From contig NZ_WMDZ01000003.1 in NCBI RefSeq assembly GCF_021735935.1, positions 16,001 to 80,000 of the forward strand: a stretch of 64,000 bases of DNA. The letters run 5' to 3'. Positions 16,300 to 25,066 of the stretch are shown in pieces. A program made the position numbers and the translations under genes. The notes under the pieces were generated by a model that saw only the letters and a list, made by a program, of their open reading frames with translations, was not told the DNA's origin and made no database searches. The DNA is from Sulfitobacter sp. M39 (GTDB taxonomy: Bacteria > Pseudomonadota > Alphaproteobacteria > Rhodobacterales > Rhodobacteraceae). The first letter of the stretch is position 1; every line of letters starts with the position of its first letter.

Positions 16300-17990
16300 C
16301 CCAAGACATCGACCCGATTACATTGGCCGTTCTGGCCGGACGGATGGAACAGATTGCCGACGAAATGGACGCAACCCTGTTCCGCGCCGCCTTTAACCCG
16401 ATCATCGCCGAAGCACATGATGCCTCGCACGGGCTGTATCATGCGGTGTCGGGCGACACGCTGGTGCAGGGCAAGTCCGGGCTGCCGATCTTTGTCGGGG
16501 TGATGTCATTTGCCGTGAAGGCGGTGATCGACAAAGCGGCCGAGAATGGCGATCTGGAAGACGGCGACATCTATATTTTCAACGATGCCCATCTGGGCGG
16601 CACGCACCTGTCCGACATGCGGTTGGTGCGCCCCTATTTTCACGACGGCAAACTGTTTTGCTATCTCGCCTCGGTCGGGCATTGGCATGATGTGGGCGGC
16701 GCGGTGCCGGGCAACTACAACCCCGCCGCAACCGATGCCTTCCAAGAAGCCTTTGTCCTGCCCCCTGTGCGTCTTGCCAAAGCGGGCAAGGTCCAGACCG
16801 ATATCATCGACATCCTGATGCGCAACACCCGCCTGCCGCAATCGGCCCAAGGCGATCTGAACGGCCAGCTCGGCGCGCTTGATCTGGGCAAGAAACGTCT
16901 GGACGAGCTGCTGGCGGAATACGGTGCCGACACTGTGCGCGCGGCGTTGGATGCGCTGCAGGACCGCGCCGAAACCCTGATGCGGACAGAGCTGACAGAC
17001 CTGCCAGATGGACGCTGGGAGGCAGAGGATTTTCTGGATAACGACGGCATCACCGATACACCGCTGCCGATCAAGGTCGCGCTCGAGATCAAGGGCGATC
17101 AGATGCTGCTGGATTTCACCGGCACGGCAGACCGCTGTGCAGGGCCGGTCAATATCGCGCTCCCCACGGCGGTGGCCACGGCCTATGTCGCGATCAAACA
17201 TATCTTTCCCAGCCTGCCCGCCAACGCCGGTGTGATGCGCCCGATCCAGGTGAAGATCCCCGAAGGGTCGCTGCTGTCCGCCCCCTTCCCGGCGCCGGTC
17301 GGCGGCTATACCGAAACGATCCTGCGGATGGTCGATGTGATCTTTTCCGCCGCGTCGCAGGCGGCACCGGACCGCGTGGTTGCCAACGCTTATGGCACGA
17401 TCAACGCGCTGTCGATTTCGGGCAAACGCGCGAATGGTCAACCTTGGGTGATGTTCAGCTTTTACGGCGGCGGGCATGGGGGCTCTCCCGAAGGGGACGG
17501 GCTGAACCACGGCAATGCGCCGATCTCCACCGCGACCATCCCCCCGATGGAGATCCTCGAATCCGCCTACCCGGTGATGTTCAAACAATGGGCGCTGCGC
17601 CCCGACAGCGCCGGTGCGGGTCAGCATCGCGGCGGCATGGGGGCCACCTACGAGATCGAAGTGCTTGAGGAATCCGCCACCGCCTTTCTGTTCGGCGAAC
17701 GTGGACGCTTTGCGCCGAAAGGGGTCGCAGGCGGGGGCGACGCGGCGCTGAACCGTTTTGAGTACGAACAAGACGACGGCTGGCACGCCCCGCCTATGGC
17801 CTCGAAAATGGTGGGCATCAAGCTGCAACGCGGCCAGTCCGTACGGCTCGATACACCCGGCGGTGGCGGCTATGGCGCGCCCGCGAACCGTGCTGCGGCC
17901 GATGTGGCCCGCGACGTGGCGGGCGGCCTGCTGACACCCGATTACGCGACACAGACCTATGGCCCTGACTGGAAAGAGGTGACCCAATGA
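16296..17990 (+). CDS. hyuB: Hydantoinase B/oxoprolinase family protein
   Basis: A 564-residue HyuB subunit. The start DPITLAVLAGRMEQIADEMDATLFRAAFNP, the NDAHLGGTHLSDMRLVRP motif (about residues 91-108) and GHWHDVGGAVPGNYNP (about 129-144) are hallmarks of the family, as is the glycine-rich FYGGGHGGSPEGDGLNHGN at about 388-406. With HyuA it forms ATP-dependent enzymes that open cyclic amides (5-oxoproline, hydantoins) or carboxylate ketones. Both flanks overlap their neighbours by 4 nt. The neighbours suggest a cyclic amide, imide or lactam of a dicarboxylic acid as substrate; this is inference. Confidence 0.92.
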   Translation: MTQDIDPITLAVLAGRMEQIADEMDATLFRAAFNPIIAEAHDASHGLYHAVSGDTLVQGKSGLPIFVGVMSFAVKAVIDKAAENGDLEDGDIYIFNDAHLGGTHLSDMRLVRPYFHDGKLFCYLASVGHWHDVGGAVPGNYNPAATDAFQEAFVLPPVRLAKAGKVQTDIIDILMRNTRLPQSAQGDLNGQLGALDLGKKRLDELLAEYGADTVRAALDALQDRAETLMRTELTDLPDGRWEAEDFLDNDGITDTPLPIKVALEIKGDQMLLDFTGTADRCAGPVNIALPTAVATAYVAIKHIFPSLPANAGVMRPIQVKIPEGSLLSAPFPAPVGGYTETILRMVDVIFSAASQAAPDRVVANAYGTINALSISGKRANGQPWVMFSFYGGGHGGSPEGDGLNHGNAPISTATIPPMEILESAYPVMFKQWALRPDSAGAGQHRGGMGATYEIEVLEESATAFLFGERGRFAPKGVAGGGDAALNRFEYEQDDGWHAPPMASKMVGIKLQRGQSVRLDTPGGGGYGAPANRAAADVARDVAGGLLTPDYATQTYGPDWKEVTQ

Positions 17991-20053
17991 CCAGCGCAAA
18001 CCGCATGATCGGCGTCGATGTCGGCGGCACCTTCACCGATATTTTCGTTTTGGACGAGGCGACAGGCAGCGCGCAGGTTGCCAAGGTTCCCACCTCGCGC
18101 CCCGACCAATCGGCGGGCTTTTTGTCGGGCATCGGATCGCGGGTCGATGATCTGTCGACCGTCTCTGTCGTCGTACATGGAACCACTGCCGGCACCAACG
18201 CGCTGCTGGAACGCAAAGGGGCCAAGATCGGCGTGATCACCACGATGGGCCTGCGCGACGTGCTGGAAATGCGCCGCCGTGACCGCCCGCGCACCTGGGG
18301 GCTGCGAGGCGACTTCACGCCCGTTGTCGAGCGCGCCTTGCGCCTTGAAGTACCGGAACGGACGCTTGCCGATGGTACGATCCGTCAGGCGGTGGACCTC
18401 GACGCGGTACAAGCCGCCGCGCAAGAGCTGCTGGATCAGGGCTGTCTTGCCTGTGCGATCCTCTTTGCCAACAGCTATGCCAATGCCGAAAACGAAAGAC
18501 TGGCGGTCGAAGCCGTGCGCGCCATGTGGCCGAATGCCCATGTCTCGGCCTCAAGCGAAATCCTGCCCGAGATCCGCGAGTTCGAACGGTTCTCTACCAC
18601 CGCGTTGAACGCCTATCTGCAACCCGAAGTCTCGGGCTACCTCGCGCGGCTTGAAACTGCGCTGAAAGACGACGGGTTTGCAGGTGAGTTCATGATCGTG
18701 CAGTCAAATGGCGGGGTCATGGATGCGGCGACCGCAGCGCGTCTGCCCGTGCGTACTGCGCTTTCGGGTCCGGCAGCGGGGGTCATAGCCGCGGGTTACA
18801 TCGCCGAAGCTGCCGGTTTTCCCGATATCATCACCGGCGACATGGGCGGCACCTCTTTCGATGTGAGCCTGATCGCCAAGGGCCAGTCGATGCTGTCGCA
18901 ACAGACGTCGATCGACTTTGGCATGGTGGTCCGGTCCCCCATGATCGAGATTACAACAATCGGCGCGGGCGGTGGCTCTATCGCTTGGGTCGATAAGGGC
19001 GGCTTGCTGAACATCGGGCCGGAAAGCGCCGGGTCCACGCCCGGCCCTGTCGCCTATGGTCAGGGAAACACACGCCCCACTGTGACCGACGCCAATGTCG
19101 TTCTGGGCCGTATTGATCCCGACAACCCCATCGGCGGCAAGCTGGACCGACTGGACGTGGAGGCCGCAAAGGCTGCGATCCTTGAACACGTGGGCACCCC
19201 CCTTGGGCTGGACGCCCTCCAAGCCGCCGAGGCGATCTTGCGCGTGGCCAACAGCCGCATGGCCGGCGCGCTGCGTCTTGTCTCTATCGAACGCGGGTTT
19301 GATCCAAAACGCTTTGCGTTCATGCCCTTTGGTGGCGGTGGTGCGTTGCATTCCGGTGCCATGATGGCAGAGGTCGGTCTGGCGCGGTCCATCGTGCCGC
19401 GTTACCCGGGGGTAACATCTGCCATGGGCTGCGTCATCGCGGATATGCGGCAAGACTTTGTGCAAACCATCAATTCCACCCTGTCGGGCATCGACCTTGG
19501 GGCGCTGACCGGTTTCATGCAAGGTCACGTCGATGACGGGCTTGCCACGCTTGAAGCCGCGCGCACCCATTTTGAACGGCGCGATACGGAATTCACGCTT
19601 GATATGGCCTATCTCGGCCAGACACATACGGTATCGGTGACGCTGCCGGTGACAGTGACCGATGGCACAGTGACGCCCCCGACAGAGGACGATATCTCGG
19701 CTGCATTCGACAGCGCTTACCGCGCCACCTATGGGCGGCTGCTTGAGAATGGCACGCGACGGGTGATCAACCTGCGCTCTGCCATTACCGGACGGCGCCC
19801 GCGCTTTGATCTGTCCACGCTCGCCCCTGTCGGTGGCAGCGTTGAGGACGCGCTGAAAGGAACGCGTCAGGTACACTTTGACGGACAGTGGCACGAGACG
19901 AAGCTTTATCACCGTCTTTCCTTGCCGGTCGGTGCCGAAGTCCCCGGCCCCGCAATCCTTGAACAACCTGACACAACCGTGTTGATCGAACCCGGACTGG
20001 TCGGCAAAGTCGACGCCTACGGCAACACTCTGATCGAAAGGGCCACCGCATGA
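17987..20053 (+). CDS. hyuA: Hydantoinase A/oxoprolinase family protein
   Basis: A 688-residue ATP-binding HyuA subunit. It begins with the phosphate-binding motif GVDVGGTFTDIF (residues 8-19). It has VVHGTTAGTNALLERKGAKIGVITTMGLRDVLEMRRRDRP at about 61-100, the ASKHA-type DMGGTSFDVSLI (about 285), and AFMPFGGGGALHSG with VPRYPGVTSAMGC near 445-480. It partners the preceding HyuB. Members include N-methylhydantoinase, 5-oxoprolinase and acetone/acetophenone carboxylase subunits; no third carboxylase subunit is present here, favouring the hydrolase type. It overlaps both neighbours by 4 nt. Confidence 0.93.
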   Translation: MTSANRMIGVDVGGTFTDIFVLDEATGSAQVAKVPTSRPDQSAGFLSGIGSRVDDLSTVSVVVHGTTAGTNALLERKGAKIGVITTMGLRDVLEMRRRDRPRTWGLRGDFTPVVERALRLEVPERTLADGTIRQAVDLDAVQAAAQELLDQGCLACAILFANSYANAENERLAVEAVRAMWPNAHVSASSEILPEIREFERFSTTALNAYLQPEVSGYLARLETALKDDGFAGEFMIVQSNGGVMDAATAARLPVRTALSGPAAGVIAAGYIAEAAGFPDIITGDMGGTSFDVSLIAKGQSMLSQQTSIDFGMVVRSPMIEITTIGAGGGSIAWVDKGGLLNIGPESAGSTPGPVAYGQGNTRPTVTDANVVLGRIDPDNPIGGKLDRLDVEAAKAAILEHVGTPLGLDALQAAEAILRVANSRMAGALRLVSIERGFDPKRFAFMPFGGGGALHSGAMMAEVGLARSIVPRYPGVTSAMGCVIADMRQDFVQTINSTLSGIDLGALTGFMQGHVDDGLATLEAARTHFERRDTEFTLDMAYLGQTHTVSVTLPVTVTDGTVTPPTEDDISAAFDSAYRATYGRLLENGTRRVINLRSAITGRRPRFDLSTLAPVGGSVEDALKGTRQVHFDGQWHETKLYHRLSLPVGAEVPGPAILEQPDTTVLIEPGLVGKVDAYGNTLIERATA

Positions 20054-20652
20054 CCCCTGCCACAACCGCTTTGCTGACCATCGACCTGCAAAATGACTTC
20101 CTGCATCCGGAAGGTGCCTATGGCCGTGCGGGTCAGGGAGCCGAGAGTATCCTCGCCCTGCCCGACCGGATCGCGCCGCTCAAGGCGGCGCTGACCAAGG
20201 CGGGCGGCACCTATATCTCGGCGCAGTTCACGCTGGTACCGGGGCGCGATGACGAACCGCTGATCGCCGCGCATCTCAAGAAACTGCGCCCCTTCCTGAC
20301 CAAGGGCGACTTTACCCCGGGCGGCTTTGGCCACGCGCTGGTGGATACACTTGCTCCGGCGGATTTCACGATCGAGAAAGTCGCATATTCCGCCTTTTAC
20401 CAGACACGGCTTGAATATGTGCTGCGCGCGATGAAGATCGACACGCTGATCATCGGCGGGATCGTCACTAACGGCGGTGTCGCCAGCACCGTGCGGGATG
20501 CGCATCTGCGCGACATCCATACGGTGCTGCTGTCGGACGGTTGCGCTGCGTTCAAACAGGACGTGCACGACGCGACGCTGACCTCGCTGGGGTCGGTGAC
20601 GCAGGTGATGACCTGCGCCGAAGCCACCGCCGCTGTCGGAGGTGCCCAATGA
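20050..20652 (+). CDS. Isochorismatase-fold hydrolase lacking the nucleophilic cysteine
   Basis: A 200-residue protein with the isochorismatase/cysteine-hydrolase fold. The triad Asp (Asp12 in LTIDLQNDF) and Lys (Lys110 in IEKVAYSAFYQT) are present. The segment that normally carries the nucleophilic Cys reads GGIVTNGGVASTVRDAH, with Gly143 at that position (GGT at 20476-20478). Amidohydrolases such as N-carbamoylsarcosine amidase, nicotinamidase and maleamate amidase need this Cys; PhzD-type vinyl-ether hydrolases do not have it. The usual N-carbamoyl or half-amide cleavage is thus unlikely here. It is translationally coupled to hyuA and to the lyase gene by 4-nt overlaps. Confidence 0.85.
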   Translation: MTPATTALLTIDLQNDFLHPEGAYGRAGQGAESILALPDRIAPLKAALTKAGGTYISAQFTLVPGRDDEPLIAAHLKKLRPFLTKGDFTPGGFGHALVDTLAPADFTIEKVAYSAFYQTRLEYVLRAMKIDTLIIGGIVTNGGVASTVRDAHLRDIHTVLLSDGCAAFKQDVHDATLTSLGSVTQVMTCAEATAAVGGAQ

Positions 20653-21509
20653 CACTGCGCCAACGCCTGACCGCCCCCGATATTCTGATCGCCCCCGGTG
20701 TCTATGACGGGCTGACCGCCGCCCTTGCCACCGACGCGGGGTTCGAGGCGCTGTATCTTTCCGGTGCAGCAGTTGCCTACACCCGTTTGGGCCGCCCCGA
20801 CATCGGGCTCAGCACCGCCTCCGAGATGACCGATACGATGGCGTTGATCGCCGATCGCACCGACCTGCCGGTGATCATGGATGCAGACACCGGTTTCGGC
20901 AATGCGCTGAACGCACGTCGCACGATGCAAAGCTATGAACGCGCGGGGGCCTCTGCTTTGCAGGTAGAGGACCAGACCTACCCCAAGAAATGCGGCCATC
21001 TGTCTGATAAGTCGCTGATCCCGAAAGAGGAAATGGCCGGCAAGATCGCCGCCATGGCCGATGCGCGCCGCCACGATACGCTGATCATCGCCCGCACCGA
21101 CGCCATCGCGGTAGAAGGCTTTGACGCGGCGATTGATCGCGCGGGCAGCTATATCGACGCCGGTGCCGATGTGCTGTTCATCGAGGCCCCCCGCGACAGC
21201 GGAGAGCTTTCGCGCATCGCCGATACCTTCAAGGGGCGTGTCCCGCTTCTTGCCAATATGGTGGAAGGCGGCGCGACCCCGATCTCTTCGGCGACCACGC
21301 TAGAGGATATGGGTTTCGATATCGTGATTTTCCCCGGCGGCATCGTGCGCGCTTTGGCGAAATCGGCGCAGGACTATTACGCGAGCCTGAAAGCAACCGG
21401 CTCTAACAAAGCGTTTTCCGACCGGATGCATGATTTCGACGGGTTGAATGCAGCGATTGGCACCCCCGAGATGCTGGCCCTTGGAAAGCGGTTCGATGGC
21501 AAATCCTGA
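20649..21509 (+). CDS. Isocitrate lyase/PEP mutase family carbon-carbon lyase
   Basis: A 286-residue member of the ICL/PEP-mutase superfamily, in the size class of 2-methylisocitrate lyase, dimethylmalate lyase and oxaloacetate decarboxylase. Visible motifs are the Mg2+ site MDADTGFGN (residues 77-85), VEDQTYPKKCGH (106-117) with the lyase-type catalytic Cys115, and IIARTDA. The Cys distinguishes it from phosphonopyruvate-type members. It would cleave a 2-hydroxy or 3-hydroxy di- or tricarboxylate to a 2-oxo acid plus a smaller acid. The ATG at 20649 overlaps the preceding stop (ATGA). Confidence 0.88.
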   Translation: MTLRQRLTAPDILIAPGVYDGLTAALATDAGFEALYLSGAAVAYTRLGRPDIGLSTASEMTDTMALIADRTDLPVIMDADTGFGNALNARRTMQSYERAGASALQVEDQTYPKKCGHLSDKSLIPKEEMAGKIAAMADARRHDTLIIARTDAIAVEGFDAAIDRAGSYIDAGADVLFIEAPRDSGELSRIADTFKGRVPLLANMVEGGATPISSATTLEDMGFDIVIFPGGIVRALAKSAQDYYASLKATGSNKAFSDRMHDFDGLNAAIGTPEMLALGKRFDGKS

Positions 21510-22875
21510 TATCGCCGCCCCGCCGTCGACTTTCGATCTAGAGGCCGAAACCCTGATCATCGGCGCGGGCGCCTGCGGGATGATCGCGGCGCTGGCGGCG
21601 CATGAGGCGGGTCAGGATGTGCTGCTGCTAGAGGCCGACCCGATCCCGACAGGCTCTACCGCGCTGAGCGCCGGGTTGATCCCCGCGGCAGGGACGCGCC
21701 TGCAACAGGACGCGGGGATCAGTGACAGCCCCGACGTTTTTGCCACCGACATTCAGGCCAAGGCGCACCACGAAAACGATAACGCACTGGTCGCTGCGAT
21801 GGCCCGCACCGCGCCTCAGGTCATCGACTGGCTTGTCGAAACACATGGGCTGCCGTTCTCTCTTGTGCGCGACTTTGATTATCCCGGTCACAGCCAACGG
21901 CGGATGCACGGGCTGCCCTCACGGTCGGGGCGCGAATTGATCGACGCCCTGCGCGCGCGGATCGAGGCGCTTGATATCCCGCTGATCTGCAACCGCCGCG
22001 CCACCCGGCTTTATGCAGCAGGCGCCACGCTCGCAGGGGCGCAGGTATCGCTGCCTGACCAAAGCCGCGAAGATATCGGCTGCGACCGGCTGATCCTTGC
22101 GTGCAACGGGTTTGGCGGCAACCGCGCCATGGTCGCCCACCACATGCCGGATATCGCGGAGGCGATCTGGTTCGGCCATGACGGCAACCGAGGAGAGGCG
22201 ATCAGCTGGGGCGAGGCGCTTGGCGCGCGCCGCCGTCATCTGGGTGCCTATCAGGGGCACGGCAATGTCGCCCACCCTCACGGCATCCTGATCACATGGG
22301 CCACGATCACCGAAGGCGGCGTTCAGGTGAATACCAGCGGCAAGCGGTTCTGGAACGAGGCGCAAGGCTACTCCGAAGCGGCGCGGGCCGTGCTGGCGCA
22401 GGCTGGCGGCGTGGCGTGGACCATATTCGACGCCCGCATCGCCGACATTGCCCGCCAGTTCGAGGATTTCAAGAACGCCGAGGCCCAAGGGGCGGTGATC
22501 ACAGGGGACACGGTCGAAACACTGGCTGCAAAGGTCGGATTGCCCGCAGATGTTTTGGCAAAAACGATGACTGATATTCCGGCGGGCGGGCGTGATGCCT
22601 TTGGCCGCACATGGGGTGTTACGCCCCTTTCCGCCCCCTTCTGCGCGGTGAAGGTAACCGGCGCGCTGTTTCACACGCAGGGCGGGCTTGAGGTTGACCC
22701 GACGACGGCCAAGGTGCGCAGGGCAGAGGGTGGCACATTCGACAACCTTTATGCCGCTGGCGGCGCCGCGTGCGGAGTCTCGGGCGCGGGCGACAGCGGC
22801 TATCTGTCGGGCAACGGCCTGCTGGCCGCGGTTACTTTGGGTTTTATCGCGGGGCGCGGCACGCAAGCCGGTTAG
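21496..22875 (+). CDS. FAD-dependent oxidoreductase, fumarate reductase/3-ketosteroid dehydrogenase type
   Basis: A 459-residue flavoprotein of the FAD_binding_2 family. The Rossmann dinucleotide site LIIGAGACGMIAALAAHEAG starts at about residue 18. Substrate-domain segments such as ITEGGVQVNTSGKRFWNE and FHTQGGLEVDPTTAKV follow, and the protein ends with the typical YAAGGAACGVSGAGDSGYLSGNGLLAAVTLG motif. Relatives reduce fumarate or desaturate succinate-like acids (tricarballylate dehydrogenase). Here it could make the C=C that the LeuCD-like enzyme hydrates. The ATG at 21496 overlaps the lyase gene by 14 nt, with GGAAAG 7 nt upstream. It ends in a 4-nt overlap with a convergent gene. Confidence 0.87.
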   Translation: MANPDIAAPPSTFDLEAETLIIGAGACGMIAALAAHEAGQDVLLLEADPIPTGSTALSAGLIPAAGTRLQQDAGISDSPDVFATDIQAKAHHENDNALVAAMARTAPQVIDWLVETHGLPFSLVRDFDYPGHSQRRMHGLPSRSGRELIDALRARIEALDIPLICNRRATRLYAAGATLAGAQVSLPDQSREDIGCDRLILACNGFGGNRAMVAHHMPDIAEAIWFGHDGNRGEAISWGEALGARRRHLGAYQGHGNVAHPHGILITWATITEGGVQVNTSGKRFWNEAQGYSEAARAVLAQAGGVAWTIFDARIADIARQFEDFKNAEAQGAVITGDTVETLAAKVGLPADVLAKTMTDIPAGGRDAFGRTWGVTPLSAPFCAVKVTGALFHTQGGLEVDPTTAKVRRAEGGTFDNLYAAGGAACGVSGAGDSGYLSGNGLLAAVTLGFIAGRGTQAG

Positions 22876-23750
22876 GCATCGCCAAAGGTCGCGGCGACCC
22901 ACTCCGGCAGCTTGATCCGCTGCTCGAACACTGTCGATTTCGCCCGCAGCACGTTTTCTTTGGCATCCCGCACCGGCTCCGCGCTGATCGTGGCATAGGC
23001 GTGATCGCGCGCGACCTCCCATGTCTCGTCGCGAAATCCCGCCAATCGGGCATAGAACCGAGCCGCCGTCTGGTCCGCCTCTTTCCACGCGGCACCGGGC
23101 AAGCCCCGCCCCGGCATGTTCCCCACATCGACCCGATGCTGGTTTGCGCTCTCTAGCGCGTCGATATTGGCGTATTTCAGGTGCATCAGATAGACACCGC
23201 GCGGCAGGTCAAACACCGCCGTTTCAATGCGCTTGGGCCCGACCCATATGCCGTGGCGCCACAGCCCCGTGCCGCGTTTGGTCACCCAAGCCTTGCTGTA
23301 GTGCCCCGAGAACACCGCTGTGCGCCGATGGCCAAGAGCCATTTGCCCCGCCGCGAGCACATCATCCTCCAAGGTCTCTGCCACATTGAGACCAAGCGCG
23401 AACATCGACTTTGCCGATGCCGTCTCTAACACCGCGTGCAGAGACGTATATAGTGCGGGATCGTAACAGATCAGCTCGTCCGCATCGGTGCGGATCACCC
23501 AGTCGAAAGACACGGCCAGTCCATCGGCAAAACTGTTTAGCACCTGCCCGCGTCGTCGGTCGAACCCTTCTAGCGTTTCGCGGGGCACGGTGATCACGGT
23601 CGCACGGGGGCAAAGGCTGGCGATCTTGGCGTCGGCCCCGTGGGCAACGACATAGAGGTTATCAAACCCCAGCATGCGCCCATAATGCGCGTACCACTGG
23701 GACAGCGCCCAGTAGTCTTTGTAAACCATTGTGATCGCGCAAATATTCAT
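22872..23750 (-). CDS. Glycosyltransferase family 2-like protein
   Basis: A 292-residue protein with the GT-A start MNICAITMVYKDYWALSQWYAHYGRMLGFDNLYVV, common to the 'glycosyl transferase family 2' proteins of Rhodobacteraceae. The nucleotide-sugar/metal motif is DWVIRTDADELICYD (about residues 82-96, DxD-type). No signal peptide or membrane helix is evident. Acceptor and sugar are unknown; no other polysaccharide gene is close. It converges with the flavoprotein gene, overlapping by 4 nt, and is divergent from the LuxR-type regulator. Confidence 0.75.
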   Translation of the reverse strand: MNICAITMVYKDYWALSQWYAHYGRMLGFDNLYVVAHGADAKIASLCPRATVITVPRETLEGFDRRRGQVLNSFADGLAVSFDWVIRTDADELICYDPALYTSLHAVLETASAKSMFALGLNVAETLEDDVLAAGQMALGHRRTAVFSGHYSKAWVTKRGTGLWRHGIWVGPKRIETAVFDLPRGVYLMHLKYANIDALESANQHRVDVGNMPGRGLPGAAWKEADQTAARFYARLAGFRDETWEVARDHAYATISAEPVRDAKENVLRAKSTVFEQRIKLPEWVAATFGDA

Positions 23751-23920
23751 GGTTTCTTTCTACGCGCTTTGCGAATTTCCGAACAGGGTATTTTGACGCG
23801 CACCGGTCCGACGCCTTCGAACGCCTATATAAACAAGGCGAACCGCCTTATTCCGACCATATTTTATGTTGCTTTTTGGCGACACCCTTGCCATTATGTT
23901 GCCTAGGCCGGGGGGCGAAC

Positions 23921-24670
23921 ATGTCATTGGAAAAGCTGATCGATTTGGCGGGTGCCGCGAAAGCGGGCACGGGTGATGTTGCGTTTTGGGACAGCTGCAC
24001 CCGAACCTTCGCCGATCTGGGCGTCACCGGCATCGGCTATGGCATCATTCCCTACGCCAGTGACGCGACCGTGCGCGGGTTTACCCAAGCCGGTTTCTTT
24101 CGCCACACCTACCCCGAAGACTGGGTCACCGCGGTCGAGGAACAAGCGCTGGTGGATGACGATATCTCGGTCGAGTTGATCGCCAATGGCACGGCAGAGG
24201 TGCTGTGGAACGACGCCAGTCTGCTGGACGACGCGACCGAGCCGCAACAGATGCAATCCGAGCTGGAGAATGACATCGGGATGCAGTTCGGTGCGTCTTT
24301 CGCACTAAACCGCACGCCCGCGGGTCAGGCCATCTCCGGCATCGGTCTTTGGGTGAGCGAGACACGCAGCGACCGCGAATTTGGGCTCTATTGGCAGCAA
24401 CATCGCGATGCACTACGACGTTTGTCGTTTGCGATGGATGAAGGCATCCGCCGCGATCACATGAGCGTGCTGGTCAACCTCACCCCGCGCGAACGGGACT
24501 GCCTGAGCTATCTTGCCATTGGCCTGCGCCCGGCCGAGATCTGCTGGACCCTCAAGATCAGCGAAAAAACCTTCGAGAAACACATCAAGGGCGCGAAAGA
24601 GAAGCTGCGGGCCAGCACACGCGATCATGCGGTCGCCAAATCACTGGTTTTAGGGCTAATCCAACCTTAG
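23921..24670 (+). CDS. LuxR-family transcriptional regulator with autoinducer-binding domain
   Basis: A 249-residue LuxR-type protein. Residues about 20-165 form the autoinducer-binding domain; YPEDW and the later acidic DDDIS segment match conserved ligand-pocket positions, though the usual DPV reads DDI. The C-terminal LuxR HTH starts at VNLTPRERDCLSYLAIGLRPAEICWTLKISEKTFEKHIKGAKEKL (about 188-232). No luxI-type synthase is in the window, so it is a LuxR solo here. The ATG at 23921 follows a G-rich ribosome site and is preferred to the in-frame ATG at 23876. It could control the RTX-Hint gene downstream, but no lux box was recognised. Confidence 0.85.
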   Translation: MSLEKLIDLAGAAKAGTGDVAFWDSCTRTFADLGVTGIGYGIIPYASDATVRGFTQAGFFRHTYPEDWVTAVEEQALVDDDISVELIANGTAEVLWNDASLLDDATEPQQMQSELENDIGMQFGASFALNRTPAGQAISGIGLWVSETRSDREFGLYWQQHRDALRRLSFAMDEGIRRDHMSVLVNLTPRERDCLSYLAIGLRPAEICWTLKISEKTFEKHIKGAKEKLRASTRDHAVAKSLVLGLIQP

Positions 24671-24672
24671 AT

Positions 24673-24686
24673 GGGGGTTTTCCCCC
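24673..24686 (+). terminator. Hairpin after the luxR-type gene
   Basis: GGGGG-TTTT-CCCCC lies 3 bp after the stop codon at 24670, followed by GCTTGATC. It could end the regulator transcript; the lack of a T-run makes this uncertain. Confidence 0.4.
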
Positions 24687-25066
24687 GCTTGATCTACCTT
24701 TGGGTTAGTGGCAGGTAGGACGCATAGAACGGCATCACGATTTTCTCCAAGCAGGCCGGTGAGATAGGGCATATTCACGCTGCCATTTCTCGTCATGCTG
24801 GCATTGCTTCGCAAATTATAGCTAGACCAAAGAGCGGGGTGGCAGTGATGCCGCCCCCATTTTGTATTCACCGGTCTTAAAACGTGAACCATCGCGCCGC
24901 CCACAACTGACGCGAGAGGGTCGCTACGTCAACTTATCACAAAGACGTTAAATCCGTTGCGTAAATCATTTTTACAGGCAAAGACAGCAAGGTTATTTTT
25001 CCAAGCTCGTGAAACCTTTCCCCGATAGGGACCGTGGTTCTATCTAGTAATATGCGGAGCACATCA
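24687..25066. other. 380-bp intergenic region upstream of the RTX-Hint gene
   Basis: No convincing gene is seen. The last 150 bp are relatively AT-rich and probably hold the RTX-Hint promoter. The region ends with GGAG at 25056-25059, the ribosome site for the start at 25067. A short reverse-strand frame (24656-24904) shows no recognisable domain. Confidence 0.5.

Noticed and set aside
20050..20652. Annotation as N-carbamoylsarcosine amidase or nicotinamidase
   Set aside because: The nucleophilic Cys position is Gly143, so the cysteine-hydrolase mechanism cannot operate.
24656..24904. 82-codon minus-strand frame between the luxR-type and RTX-Hint genes
   Set aside because: No recognisable domain, overlaps the end of the luxR-type gene, no good ribosome site; treated as non-coding.
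25034..25066. GTG start 33 bp upstream for the RTX-Hint gene
   Set aside because: The ATG at 25067 has GGAG at the right distance and gives the usual short N-terminus of such proteins; the GTG has no ribosome site.
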